Origin: Rhodanobacter thiooxydans
GTDB lineage: Bacteria; Pseudomonadota; Gammaproteobacteria; Xanthomonadales; Rhodanobacteraceae
DNA: 64,000 bases
NCBI RefSeq assembly: GCF_030291135.1
Contig: NZ_CP127409.1
Coordinates: forward strand, 868,001 to 932,000
Reading direction: 5' to 3'
This document shows, piece by piece, positions 1 through 7,852 of the stretch. The translations under genes were made by a program, and so were the position numbers. The notes beneath the pieces are model-generated. The model ran no database searches. It saw nothing but the letters and a program-made list of their open reading frames with translations, and was not told the origin of the DNA. Every line of letters begins with the position of its first letter. Position 1 is the first letter of the stretch.

Positions 1-353
1 CCAAGGGCATGCCGGTCGATAATCGCACGACGGTGTATGCCGGCTTCGGTGACGATGCGGCATTCAATCGCGGCGTGCACCGCTACGCCGGCGACCCGCA
101 GGCCATGCGCTACCTGGCAACGGCCACCTCGCTCAGCGGCAAGATCCACAAGCCACTGGTGCTGCAGTACAACCACGATGACTTTCTCATCCCCGTGCGC
201 TACCAGTCGGTGTATCCGGCCATGGTGCAGTCCGCGCACGGCCGCGCGCCGACCGTGCTGCCGTCGGTCGGCGAAGGCCATTGCGGATTTGCCCCGGAGC
301 AGATCATGCAGGCATTCCAGGTTCTGACCCGCGAGGTCAATGGCGGACACTGA
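1..353 (+). CDS. alpha/beta hydrolase, C-terminal part (cut by window edge)
   Basis: The frame is open from the first complete codon at position 3, so the gene begins before the window; the internal ATG at 9 is not taken as the start. About 117 C-terminal residues are seen. The stretch HKPLVLQYNHDDFLIP followed later by GEGHCGF looks like the late acid (Asp) and catalytic His of an alpha/beta-hydrolase fold; the nucleophile elbow would lie upstream. Substrate cannot be told; an esterase or peptidase-like enzyme is the likely class. Family call is by motif spacing only. Confidence 0.55.
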   Translation, partial: KGMPVDNRTTVYAGFGDDAAFNRGVHRYAGDPQAMRYLATATSLSGKIHKPLVLQYNHDDFLIPVRYQSVYPAMVQSAHGRAPTVLPSVGEGHCGFAPEQIMQAFQVLTREVNGGH

Positions 354-361
354 CCCACTGG

Positions 362-592
362 ATGAAGACGACCTCGCGCGAGTGGGCGGAGTCGGCAAGT
401 TGGGAACGGGGGCCGCCATGGGTTGCGGCTGGGGCGGGAGCGCTGGCCCTGCAGCGCCCCGGCCACACGCTGTGGTCACCGTTTGCGGCCGACACCGACT
501 GCTTCGGCCCTGGCCCGCAATCGTACATGGTCAACTTCCGCGTCGACGACCTCGTGGTGGCTTGCTCCCGCCTCCGGGCCCCGTTCTGGCGG
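362..592 (+). pseudogene. remnant of a VOC (glyoxalase/bleomycin-resistance) family gene
   Basis: In the frame starting at 362 the translation contains TLWSPFAADTDCFGPGPQSY followed by MVNFRVDDLVV and SRLRA. This strongly resembles the middle of two-repeat VOC proteins (pattern PFxADTDYFGP, then MVNFRVDDL, then LRAAGV). The N-terminal half is not recognisable, and after the LRA-like residues the similarity stops before the dmeF 3' end at 596. It is therefore probably a decayed fragment, truncated at both ends. No start codon or ribosome site is convincing. The same frame stays open over dmeF on the other strand, which is only the usual high-GC antisense effect. Confidence 0.5.
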
Positions 593-595
593 GGC

Positions 596-1543
596 TCAAG
601 CCACCGCGATCTCGACCGTCACGTGCACCAGCTCTTCGTGGATGGCCAGTTGCCGGCGGACTTCCTCGGCGCTGATGGCGGTCGTGGCCACCAGCCCGAG
701 GATGCAGGCGTAGCTGTCGCGGCCGACGCGCCAGACATGCAGGTCGCTGACGGCTGCCGCCGAAAAATGCTCTTTCACCACGTCGCGGATTTCCTCGACC
801 ACCGGCTGGTCCATCTCGGCGTCCAGCAGGATCTTGCCGGACTCGCGCAACAGGCCGATGGCCCAGCGCGCCACCAGGATCGAACCCACGATGCCCATCA
901 CCGGATCGAGCCAGGCGGCGCCGTAAAGCTTGCCGCCGACCAGCGCGACGATGGCAAGCACCGAGGTGGCCGCGTCCGCGATGACGTGCAGGTAGGCTGC
1001 GCGCAGGTTCACGTCGTGGTGATGATGGTGGCCGTCATGCGCGTGGTGGTCATGCCCATGGTCGTGTCCATGCGCGTGCCCGTGATGGTGTTCTCCCTTC
1101 AGCAGCCACGCGCACAGCAGGTTGACGCCCAGGCCGAGCACCGCGATCAGGATCGCATCGTCGTAATGGATCGCGGCGGGCACGAACAGCCGTTCCAGCG
1201 ATTGCACCATCATCAGTGCGGCAACCACGGCCAGCAGCAGGGCGCTGCTGTAGCCGCCGAGTATCTCGATCTTCCACGTGCCGAAGGCGAAGCGACCATC
1301 CTTCGCATAGCGCCGGGCCAGCACGTAGGCCATCACGGACAGCCCCATCGCCAGCGCGTGCGAACTCATGTGCCAGCCGTCGGCCAGCAGGGCCATCGAG
1401 TTCAGCCAGTAACCGCCGGTGATCTCCACCACCATCATCGCCGCCGTGATGAACACCACGTGCCGGGTGTTGCGCTCCGCCTTCGCGTCGACGTGGTTGA
1501 ACTGGTGGCTGTGCGTGAATGCGGAGACGTCGGGGGCGGGCAT
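596..1543 (-). CDS. dmeF: DmeF-type cation diffusion facilitator (Co/Ni efflux)
   Basis: Inner-membrane CDF antiporter of 315 aa, expected to export cobalt and nickel. Membrane segments start near residue 28. The sequence ADGWHMSSH (54-62) gives the H58-x3-H62 pair in TM2, and HVIAD (186-190) gives H-x3-D in TM5. A very His-rich cytoplasmic loop spans about 151-178. The C-terminal cytoplasmic domain follows (about 230-315). The ATG at 1543 is chosen because any upstream start would run into the operator at 1563-1577 and the start region of the divergent regulator. The WHMSSH form and the neighbouring RcnR-like regulator favour DmeF over zinc-specific CDFs. Confidence 0.88.
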   Translation of the reverse strand: MPAPDVSAFTHSHQFNHVDAKAERNTRHVVFITAAMMVVEITGGYWLNSMALLADGWHMSSHALAMGLSVMAYVLARRYAKDGRFAFGTWKIEILGGYSSALLLAVVAALMMVQSLERLFVPAAIHYDDAILIAVLGLGVNLLCAWLLKGEHHHGHAHGHDHGHDHHAHDGHHHHHDVNLRAAYLHVIADAATSVLAIVALVGGKLYGAAWLDPVMGIVGSILVARWAIGLLRESGKILLDAEMDQPVVEEIRDVVKEHFSAAAVSDLHVWRVGRDSYACILGLVATTAISAEEVRRQLAIHEELVHVTVEIAVA

Positions 1544-1562
1544 GGTTCGTTCTCTGGCGATA

Positions 1563-1577
1563 TACTCCCCCATAGTA
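1563..1577. promoter_or_regulatory. RcnR/DmeR-type operator between dmeF and dmeR
   Basis: TACT-N7-AGTA, with a spacer of five C and AT, lies midway between the divergent starts. Read on the minus strand it is TACT, AT, a run of five G, AGTA, close to the TACT-G6-N-AGTA operator known for RcnR-type CsoR-family regulators. A single site could control both genes. Confidence 0.75.
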
Positions 1578-1598
1578 TACGAGCGAAGGACGATCGCC

Positions 1599-1868
1599 AT
1601 GTCCCACATCCAGGAAGACCGCAAGAAACTGGTCGCCCGGGTCCGCCGCATCGGCGGCCAGGTGGCTTCGCTCGAACGCGCCATCGCAGGCGACGGGGAG
1701 TGCGGTGCGGTACTGCAGCAGCTGGCCGCCGTGCGCGGCGCAGTGAACGGGCTGATCTTGCAGGTGATGGAGGGACACCTGCGTTCCCATGTGGCCGGTA
1801 GCGGAAACGCCAAGCAGCAGGACGAATTGTTGCCGGTGCTGGCGGTGCTGCGCAGCTACCTCAAGTAG
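1599..1868 (+). CDS. dmeR: DmeR/RcnR-type Ni/Co-sensing repressor (CsoR/FrmR family)
   Basis: 89-aa all-helical CsoR/FrmR-family regulator. Counting from the ATG at 1599, the residues are H3, C35, H60 and H64, exactly the four positions that define the RcnR nickel/cobalt site (formaldehyde-sensing FrmR has P2/C35 chemistry instead). This and the operator just upstream indicate metal-responsive derepression of itself and of dmeF. An in-frame upstream extension exists but would read through the operator. The assignment as a Co/Ni sensor is inferred from ligand positions. Confidence 0.88.
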   Translation: MSHIQEDRKKLVARVRRIGGQVASLERAIAGDGECGAVLQQLAAVRGAVNGLILQVMEGHLRSHVAGSGNAKQQDELLPVLAVLRSYLK

Positions 1869-2175
1869 CGAAGAACGGGCTCCTGGGGGAGTTTTGACGC
1901 CATCCTGGAAAAGTTCACACAGTCTCCTGTCTTGAGTGAGTGATCGTGTTCCATCAGGGGGCGCTGTGGGGAGCCGCGAGGCTGCACCTGACTAGCCGTT
2001 CGATGTCTGCTTCGGCTCCGGAGTTGACGAAGGTTCATCGGCAGCGCGTCACGGTGGGGTTGGATCGAGCGATTGAGGTCGCCAATAACGACGTAACGAT
2101 CTTGTCCATCCAGTATTCTGCAGATCGACAAGTCGGGCATCCGCCAACAGCCGGGTGGCGTCACAGGGGAGCGTT
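1869..2175. other. 307-bp gap with no recognised gene
   Basis: It lies between dmeR and the first permease. Base composition appears less GC-rich than the flanks. Both strands have open frames of about 100 codons, but none has a recognisable motif or a good ribosome site. It could hold a promoter for the permeases or the remains of an upstream gene such as the missing ATPase; neither can be shown. Confidence 0.4.
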
Positions 2176-3501
2176 ATGTGGGGGTATTACATTGCGTTGG
2201 CGGTGCGAAGCAGTGCGCGAAGCAAGGCTTTGACGGCACTGGTGGTCGTGCTGCTGGCTTTTGGCGTGTCGGCCTGCATGGTGTCCTACGCCGTGTTCCG
2301 GGCGACCACGAGCGACCCCATTCCCGCCAAATCTTCCCGGCTTTTCGTGCCTCAGATCGACAATGTGGGCCCGTCCTACAACTGGGGAGGCGATCCGCGT
2401 GTGGGACTCAGCTACATCGATGCGATGGCGTTGTGGAAGGCACATGAAGCGAAGCGCCAGACGATCCTCTTTGCCTCGACCTGGCAGATGAACCCGGCTG
2501 ATCGCTCCACGCAGGCCATGTCGCTGGACGGCGACGCGGTGACCGCCGATTTCTTCCCGATGTTCGATGTGCCTTTTCGCTATGGCAGCGGCTGGACGGC
2601 GGATGACGATGCGCGGGACGCCACCGTTGCCGTGATCAGCCAGGGCCTGAACGAAACGCTGTTTGGCGGACAGAACAGTGTGGGGCAAGAGATGCGGCTG
2701 GATGGCCAACTCTTCCGGATCACCGGTGTGCTGCAGGATTGGAACCCGCGGCCGCGGTTCTTTGACATCGGCAGTCACGGAACCGTCTACAACTTCGATG
2801 ACGCAGGGGATATCTACATCCCGTTCACTCGCGCCACCGAGATGAAGAAGGACAGCAAGTTCGTGTTCTGTCCGACGGCATCATGGCGATCGGACACTGC
2901 ACACTGGGATGCCTACCTGCGCAGCGAATGCGACCGGATCGACGCCTGGGTGCAGCTCGATACCCCTGCCGAGGTCGCTCACTACCGTGAGTTCCTGCAC
3001 AACTACGCTGCCGAGCAGCAACGCCTCGGGCGCTTCGCATGGGCGCCCAACGTCCGCCTGCACAACCTGACGGACTGGCTGGCGGACCAGTTGGGCACGC
3101 CCAGGGTATCGAGCCTGTCGATACTGGTTTCCGGCAGCTTCCTGCTGATCGTGCTGGTCAACGTGGTCGGGCTGATGTTGGCCAGGTTCATGCGGAGGGC
3201 GCCGGAAATTGGCGTGCGTCGTGCCCTCGGCGCTTCGCGGGCCGCCATCTACCGGCAGTTCCTGACCGAGGCGGTGACGGTGGGACTGTTCGGCGGCCTG
3301 CTCGGCGCGGCACTGACCCTGCTGGGCGTATGGGGCGCCGGAGGCCTTTTCGAGCCGAACATTGCTCGCCTCGTACATGCGGATACCTCGCTGGTAGCGC
3401 TGACCGTGCTGCTCGCCATGGCTGCCACGGTGATTTCGGCGCTGTACCCGATCTGGCGCGCGGCGCAAACCCAGCCCGCCTGGCAAATCAAGATCAATTG
3501 A
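2176..3501 (+). CDS. MacB/FtsX-like ABC transporter permease 1
   Basis: 441-aa permease of the MacB type: an N-terminal membrane segment (about 17-42), a large periplasmic domain (about 45-315) and three C-terminal membrane segments (about 320-430). The motif RRAPEIGVRRALGASRAAI matches the FtsX-domain coupling region. The ATG at 2176 is preceded by GGGGAG at good distance and begins MWGYY, typical of this family; an in-frame ATG at 2155 lacks this. Substrate is unknown. It pairs with the next gene 10 bp downstream. No ATP-binding subunit or membrane-fusion protein adjoins it. Confidence 0.85.
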   Translation: MWGYYIALAVRSSARSKALTALVVVLLAFGVSACMVSYAVFRATTSDPIPAKSSRLFVPQIDNVGPSYNWGGDPRVGLSYIDAMALWKAHEAKRQTILFASTWQMNPADRSTQAMSLDGDAVTADFFPMFDVPFRYGSGWTADDDARDATVAVISQGLNETLFGGQNSVGQEMRLDGQLFRITGVLQDWNPRPRFFDIGSHGTVYNFDDAGDIYIPFTRATEMKKDSKFVFCPTASWRSDTAHWDAYLRSECDRIDAWVQLDTPAEVAHYREFLHNYAAEQQRLGRFAWAPNVRLHNLTDWLADQLGTPRVSSLSILVSGSFLLIVLVNVVGLMLARFMRRAPEIGVRRALGASRAAIYRQFLTEAVTVGLFGGLLGAALTLLGVWGAGGLFEPNIARLVHADTSLVALTVLLAMAATVISALYPIWRAAQTQPAWQIKIN

Positions 3502-3511
3502 GGTTTCCGTC

Positions 3512-4762
3512 ATGGCACCAGCGAGGACATTCATGCAGCTAGGTCCCATCGTTGCCGCATTGGGTCGACACAAGGTTGCCACCCTGCTTATCGTCCTGCA
3601 GGTGGCGCTTACGCTGGCGGTGGTGTCCAACGCCATGTTTATCGTGGCATCGCGCATCGTCCACCTGTCCCGCCCCACCAGCACGGACGAAGCCCACCTC
3701 TTCGTTATCCGCAACGGCTGGACGATGGGCCAGAATGCGACCCAGCTCGATGCGAATATTCGTGCCGACCTGGATGCCTTGCGTCACGTGGCAGGCGTGC
3801 GTGACGCGTTTTCCAGCCAGGGGTTTCCGCTGGCGGGATACAACGTCAATATCGTCACGCATCTCAAGCTCGACCCGGAGCAGACGACCGACGCGCAGTT
3901 GGTCACGTTCTTTGCTTCGGACGAGCACACCATCGACACGCTGGGAATATCGCTGGTGGCCGGGCGCAATTTCCGTCCCGATGAAATCGCCGCGATCGGC
4001 CCCAACGACAAGATGGACCCGCCAGGCATCATCGTCACCCGCAGCCTTGCCGACAAGCTGTTTTCCGATGGTTCCGCCCTGGGCAAGACGGTCTACCTGC
4101 CGGATGGGCCTGCCGCCATCATCGGTATCGTTGCCAGCCTGCAGGGACCGCTCAAGAATTCGAGAACCATGGATGGATTTACGGTGCTGGTCCCGATGCA
4201 CTTTGTCGATCCCGCGGGCGTCATCTACATGGTGCGCACTGAATCCACGGACATGAAGCCGGTGATCGCGGCTTCGCTGAAGGCACTCCAGGCGCGCGGC
4301 GGCATCCGCATCATCGCCCCGAAAGGAGGCGTCGTGACCATGGCTGAGGTACGTGAGCGTGCGTATGCGGACGACCACAGCGTGGCGATGCTGATGAGCA
4401 TCGTCTGCGGATTGCTGCTGTTGGCCACAGCGGGCGGCATTGTCGGGCTGAGCAGTTTCTGGGTCAGCCAGCGACGCAGGCAGATCGGTATCCGCCGTTC
4501 GCTCGGCGCGACGGCGGGTGACATCCTGCGCTACTTCCATGCCGAGAATTTCCTGATCGTCAGCGGCGGCGTCGTGCTCGGAGCGTTGCTTGCGTTCCTG
4601 GCGAATCTCGGTTTGATGAATGTCTATGAATTGCCACGCATGCCGCTTTACCTGCCACTGCTTGGTGCACTGCTGTTGTGGCTGCTCGGTCAGGTAGCCG
4701 TATGGGGGCCGGCGCGATATGCGGCCAGGGTGCCGCCCGTGGTGGCGATTCGCTCGGAGTGA
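3512..4762 (+). CDS. MacB/FtsX-like ABC transporter permease 2
   Basis: 416-aa partner of the preceding permease with the same layout: one N-terminal membrane segment, a periplasmic MacB core, and three C-terminal membrane segments. The coupling motif is RRRQIGIRRSLGATAGDIL. Start at 3512 has GAGG eight bases upstream; an in-frame ATG at 3533 (MQLGPIVAAL, the family's usual opening) also has GAGG and may be the true start. The two permeases likely form a heterodimer needing an ATPase encoded elsewhere. The stretch from about 1.9 to 4.7 kb looks slightly less GC-rich than its surroundings. Confidence 0.85.
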   Translation: MAPARTFMQLGPIVAALGRHKVATLLIVLQVALTLAVVSNAMFIVASRIVHLSRPTSTDEAHLFVIRNGWTMGQNATQLDANIRADLDALRHVAGVRDAFSSQGFPLAGYNVNIVTHLKLDPEQTTDAQLVTFFASDEHTIDTLGISLVAGRNFRPDEIAAIGPNDKMDPPGIIVTRSLADKLFSDGSALGKTVYLPDGPAAIIGIVASLQGPLKNSRTMDGFTVLVPMHFVDPAGVIYMVRTESTDMKPVIAASLKALQARGGIRIIAPKGGVVTMAEVRERAYADDHSVAMLMSIVCGLLLLATAGGIVGLSSFWVSQRRRQIGIRRSLGATAGDILRYFHAENFLIVSGGVVLGALLAFLANLGLMNVYELPRMPLYLPLLGALLLWLLGQVAVWGPARYAARVPPVVAIRSE

Positions 4763-4864
4763 AAAACCGCCGATGCGGATGGTCGGCTACATCGAGCCGG
4801 TCGGCCACCGACAGACACTCGCCCGGTGGCATCCAGCCTCAACCTGCCTTGCAGTCGCCATCAC

Positions 4865-5773
4865 TCAGTGCGGCACATGCCACCCCGGCACCGCCAACGC
4901 CTCCACCAGAAAATCCACCAGCCGTCGCGTCTTGATCGGCAGATGCTTGCGCGACGGATACACCGCGTGGATGCCGAGCGTCATCGCGCGGTACGTGGGC
5001 AGCAGTTCGACCAGGTCGCCGCGGCGCAGGTCGTCGGCGACCAGGAAGTCCGGTTGCAGGATGATCCCCTGGTGCTCCAGCGCCGCCGCGCGGCAGGTGT
5101 CGCCGTTGTTGGCGTGGATGCGGGCATGGGTGCGCACGACGACCAGGCTGTCGTCGGGGGCGATGAAGGTCCACTCGTCCCCGGCGGCGAAGTAGCTGTA
5201 GGAAATGACCTCGTGCTGCGCCAGTTCGCCCGGGTGCACGGGCGTGCCGTGCTGCGCCAGATAAGCCGGTGACGCGCACGCCACCATGCGCGTCGTCGCC
5301 AGCTGCCGGCTGACCAGTTGCGAGTTGGGCAGGTTGGTGATGCGCACGGCCAGGTCGTAACCCTCTTCGACCAGGTCGACGACGCGGTCGCTCAGTTCGA
5401 TGTCCAGCGACACTTTCGGGTACAGCTGTGCGAAGCGTCCCCACAACGGGGCCAGGTGCAGCACGCCGAAAGTGAGCGGCGCATTGATGCGCAGCCGTCC
5501 GCCGGGTTCGCCGCTGCGCGAGCTGATTTCCGATTCCGCCTCGTCGACCGCGGCCAGCATCTCCTTCGCGCGGGCGAAGAACAGCTGGCCGTCGTCGGTC
5601 AGCGACAGCCGCCGCGTGGTCCGGTGCAGCAGGCGCGTACCCAGGCGCTGTTCGAGCTCGGCGACGTGGCGCGACACCGCCGCCTTGGACAGGCCGCTCG
5701 CGTCGGCGGCGCCGACGAAGCTGCCGGCCTCGACCACGGCGACGAAGCTGGCCATTTCCTGGAATTTGTCCAT
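4865..5773 (-). CDS. LysR-family transcriptional regulator
   Basis: 302 aa. N-terminal winged HTH (about 1-60, with AAVSRHVAELEQRLGTRLLHRTTR) and a substrate-binding domain (about 90-295) of the CrgA/DsdC-like broad group often found beside oxidoreductases. It is divergent from the reductase gene at 5900 across a 126-bp AT-richer gap, the classic arrangement in which a LysR protein controls both directions. The inducer cannot be read from sequence; context suggests an electrophile or aromatic compound. Confidence 0.88.
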   Translation of the reverse strand: MDKFQEMASFVAVVEAGSFVGAADASGLSKAAVSRHVAELEQRLGTRLLHRTTRRLSLTDDGQLFFARAKEMLAAVDEAESEISSRSGEPGGRLRINAPLTFGVLHLAPLWGRFAQLYPKVSLDIELSDRVVDLVEEGYDLAVRITNLPNSQLVSRQLATTRMVACASPAYLAQHGTPVHPGELAQHEVISYSYFAAGDEWTFIAPDDSLVVVRTHARIHANNGDTCRAAALEHQGIILQPDFLVADDLRRGDLVELLPTYRAMTLGIHAVYPSRKHLPIKTRRLVDFLVEALAVPGWHVPH

Positions 5774-5899
5774 GGATCCCTCCTTTTGTTCCGAAATAAG
5801 AGACAGTTAGTCAACTCAAAAGGAGTTTATCTGCATTTAATTGGTCAATAGAGTACTCCTCATGCCCCGGATACCCCGGGCAACGGACGGAGACTACTG
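5774..5899. promoter_or_regulatory. divergent control region of the LysR gene and the reductase cluster
   Basis: An AT-rich patch at about 5785-5860 in otherwise GC-rich DNA holds short dyads, including ACTC-N5-GAGT near 5814 and GAGTACTC at 5851-5858. It is the only plausible place for the LysR site and both promoters. No exact promoter is claimed. Confidence 0.35.
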
Positions 5900-6532
5900 A
5901 TGAACATCACCCTGATTGGCACCGGCAACATGGGCTCGGCGCTCGCCACGCAACTCACCCGCGCCGGCCACGTCGTGCGCATCACCGCACGCGACCTGGC
6001 CAAGGCGCAGGCGCTGGCTGCCGCCAACCCCGGCGCAGTGGCCGCGGCTCCCGCCGAGGCGCTGGCCGGTTCGGATGTCGTCATCGTCGCCACCGGTTAC
6101 GCCGACGCAGTGCCGGCGCTGCGCTCGCTGGGTTCGCTGGCGGGCAAGGTGGTCATCGACATCACCAATCCGCTGACCGCCGACTACATGGGCCTGACGC
6201 TTGGTTACGACACCTCGGCCGCCGAGGAGATCGCCAAGGCCTTGCCCGAAGCCGAGGTGGTCAAGGCGTTCAATACGCTGTTCGCCCAGGTGCTGGCCGA
6301 CGGCCCGCAGTTTGCCGATGGCCAGATCGCACCGGCGTTCTTCGCCGGCGACAGCGAACGGGCGAAGCAGACCGCGAAGGCGCTGATCGAAAGCCTCGGC
6401 TTCACGGCGGTCGACGCCGGTCCGCTGAAGAACGCGCGCTATCTCGAACCGCTGGCCGCGCTGAACATCTATCTCGGCTACGGCGCCGGCCTCGGCACGT
6501 CGATTGCGCCGACCTGGATCCACAAGGCCTGA
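5900..6532 (+). CDS. NADPH-dependent F420-reductase-like oxidoreductase
   Basis: 210-aa Rossmann protein of the Fno-like family (NADP oxidoreductase, coenzyme F420-dependent domain). The dinucleotide motif GTGNMG is at residues 7-12, followed by DITNPL (about 92-97) and AFNT, typical for this fold. Proteobacteria of this type are not known to make F420, so it probably acts on another flavin or quinone-like acceptor. First gene of a same-strand run with doxX, the dioxygenase and the esterase (gaps 42, 63 and an overlap). Confidence 0.82.
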   Translation: MNITLIGTGNMGSALATQLTRAGHVVRITARDLAKAQALAAANPGAVAAAPAEALAGSDVVIVATGYADAVPALRSLGSLAGKVVIDITNPLTADYMGLTLGYDTSAAEEIAKALPEAEVVKAFNTLFAQVLADGPQFADGQIAPAFFAGDSERAKQTAKALIESLGFTAVDAGPLKNARYLEPLAALNIYLGYGAGLGTSIAPTWIHKA

Positions 6533-6574
6533 CGCATCCCGCGTGCAACCACTCATCACTTCCAAGGAATCCGC

Positions 6575-6964
6575 ATGAACGCTTCACTGACATTGTTCGG
6601 CCGCGTCGGCCTCTCGCTCATCTTCATCATTTCCGGCTGGGGCAAGATCGCCGCTTACGCCGGCACCCAGCAATACATGGCATCCGCCGGTGTGCCGGGC
6701 AGCCTGCTGCCGCTGGTGATCGCGCTGGAACTCGGCGGCGGCCTGGCCATTCTGACCGGGGCGTTCACCCGCTGGATCGCGCTGGCGCTGGCGGTGTTCT
6801 CGCTCGCCACCGCCGCGCTGTTCCACGCCCACCTCGGCGACGCGGCGCAGGCGATCAACTTCTGGAAGAACGTGGCGATGGCCGGTGGCTTCCTGATGCT
6901 CGCCGCCAACGGCGCCGGCACGCTCAGCCTCGACCATCTGTGGAACAAGCGTCGCACCGCCTGA
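6575..6964 (+). CDS. DoxX family membrane protein
   Basis: 129-aa inner-membrane protein with four hydrophobic segments (about 5-25, 45-65, 70-90, 100-118) and the DoxX opening GRVGLSLIFIISGWGKI. DoxX proteins such as MhqP/CatD in Firmicutes accompany quinone and catechol resistance enzymes; the exact reaction is unknown. It follows the reductase by 42 bp and precedes the dioxygenase by 63 bp, so co-transcription is likely. Confidence 0.88.
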   Translation: MNASLTLFGRVGLSLIFIISGWGKIAAYAGTQQYMASAGVPGSLLPLVIALELGGGLAILTGAFTRWIALALAVFSLATAALFHAHLGDAAQAINFWKNVAMAGGFLMLAANGAGTLSLDHLWNKRRTA

Positions 6965-7027
6965 CTTCCAACATGCCGTTCAACGCAACGGGCGCAGCAG
7001 CGCCCGCTGCCCTTTTCAGGAATCGCC

Positions 7028-7852
7028 ATGACCGTTCCCTCGATTTTCATCTCCCACGGCTCGCCGATGTTCGCGCTGGAACCGGGCGTGCTCGGCCCGA
7101 ACCTGCGCGCCATCGGCCAGTCGCTGCGCGGCATCGCCGCGGTGCTGGTGGTATCGCCGCACTGGCAGACGCGGGCCGTGCGCGTCGGCAGCAGCGCCGC
7201 GCCGGAGACGATCCACGACTTCGGCGGCTTCCCGCCGCCGCTGTATCAACTGCAATACCCCGCGCCGGGTGCGCCGGAGCTGGCACAGGACGTTGCGCAG
7301 CTGCTCGCGCAGGCGGGCTTCGAAGTAACGCTCGACGAACGCCGCGGCCTCGACCACGGCGCGTGGGTGCCGTTGCGCTACCTGTTCCCGGACGCCGATG
7401 TGCCGGTGTTCCAGGTGTCGCTGCCGCAGAGCATCGATGCCGCCGGTGCGTTGCGACTGGGCCAGGCGCTGGCGCCACTGCGCGAGCGTGGCGTGCTGGT
7501 GGTCGGCTCCGGCAGCCTCACCCACAACCTGTATGAATTCCGCCAAGCCATCCGCAACCCGGAGTACGCGCAGGAATTCGTCGACTGGGTTCGTGATGCG
7601 GTGGCCGCGCGCGATATTGAAGCACTGGTCGACTACCGCCGTCGCGCGCCGCATGCGCAGCGCGCGCATCCGACCGAGGAACATTACCTGCCGCTGCTGG
7701 TGGCCATGGGCGCAAGCTCCCATACCGACGTCGCCAGCGTGGTCGAAGGCGGCATGACCTACGGCGTGCTGTCGATGGATTCCTTCGCGTTCGGCCTGCC
7801 GGACGCGGCCCATGTTTCACTGGATCACACCATGCAGGAGCAGGTCGCATGA
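7028..7852 (+). CDS. 4,5-DOPA-extradiol-type dioxygenase (class III, LigB fold)
   Basis: 274-aa YgiD/DODA-family ring-cleaving dioxygenase. Metal-ligand motifs are ISHGSP (H10) and SPHWQ (H45), with DHGAW and GSGSLTHNL further on. It should open catechol rings between C4 and C5 using a single divalent metal, in the cytoplasm. The ATG at 7028 follows AGGAATCGCC. The stop overlaps the esterase start (ATGA), implying translational coupling. Together with the DoxX and esterase genes it suggests handling of catechols or quinones. Confidence 0.9.
   Translation: MTVPSIFISHGSPMFALEPGVLGPNLRAIGQSLRGIAAVLVVSPHWQTRAVRVGSSAAPETIHDFGGFPPPLYQLQYPAPGAPELAQDVAQLLAQAGFEVTLDERRGLDHGAWVPLRYLFPDADVPVFQVSLPQSIDAAGALRLGQALAPLRERGVLVVGSGSLTHNLYEFRQAIRNPEYAQEFVDWVRDAVAARDIEALVDYRRRAPHAQRAHPTEEHYLPLLVAMGASSHTDVASVVEGGMTYGVLSMDSFAFGLPDAAHVSLDHTMQEQVA

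Noticed and set aside
281-1801. A 506-codon open frame on the plus strand across dmeF
   Set aside because: Only its first part contains real similarity (the VOC remnant); the rest is antisense to dmeF and mirrors its His-rich loop.
1856-2164. A 102-codon minus-strand frame that might be a small gene
   Set aside because: No ribosome site, no motif, and it runs into the dmeR 3' end; kept only as an unexplained gap.
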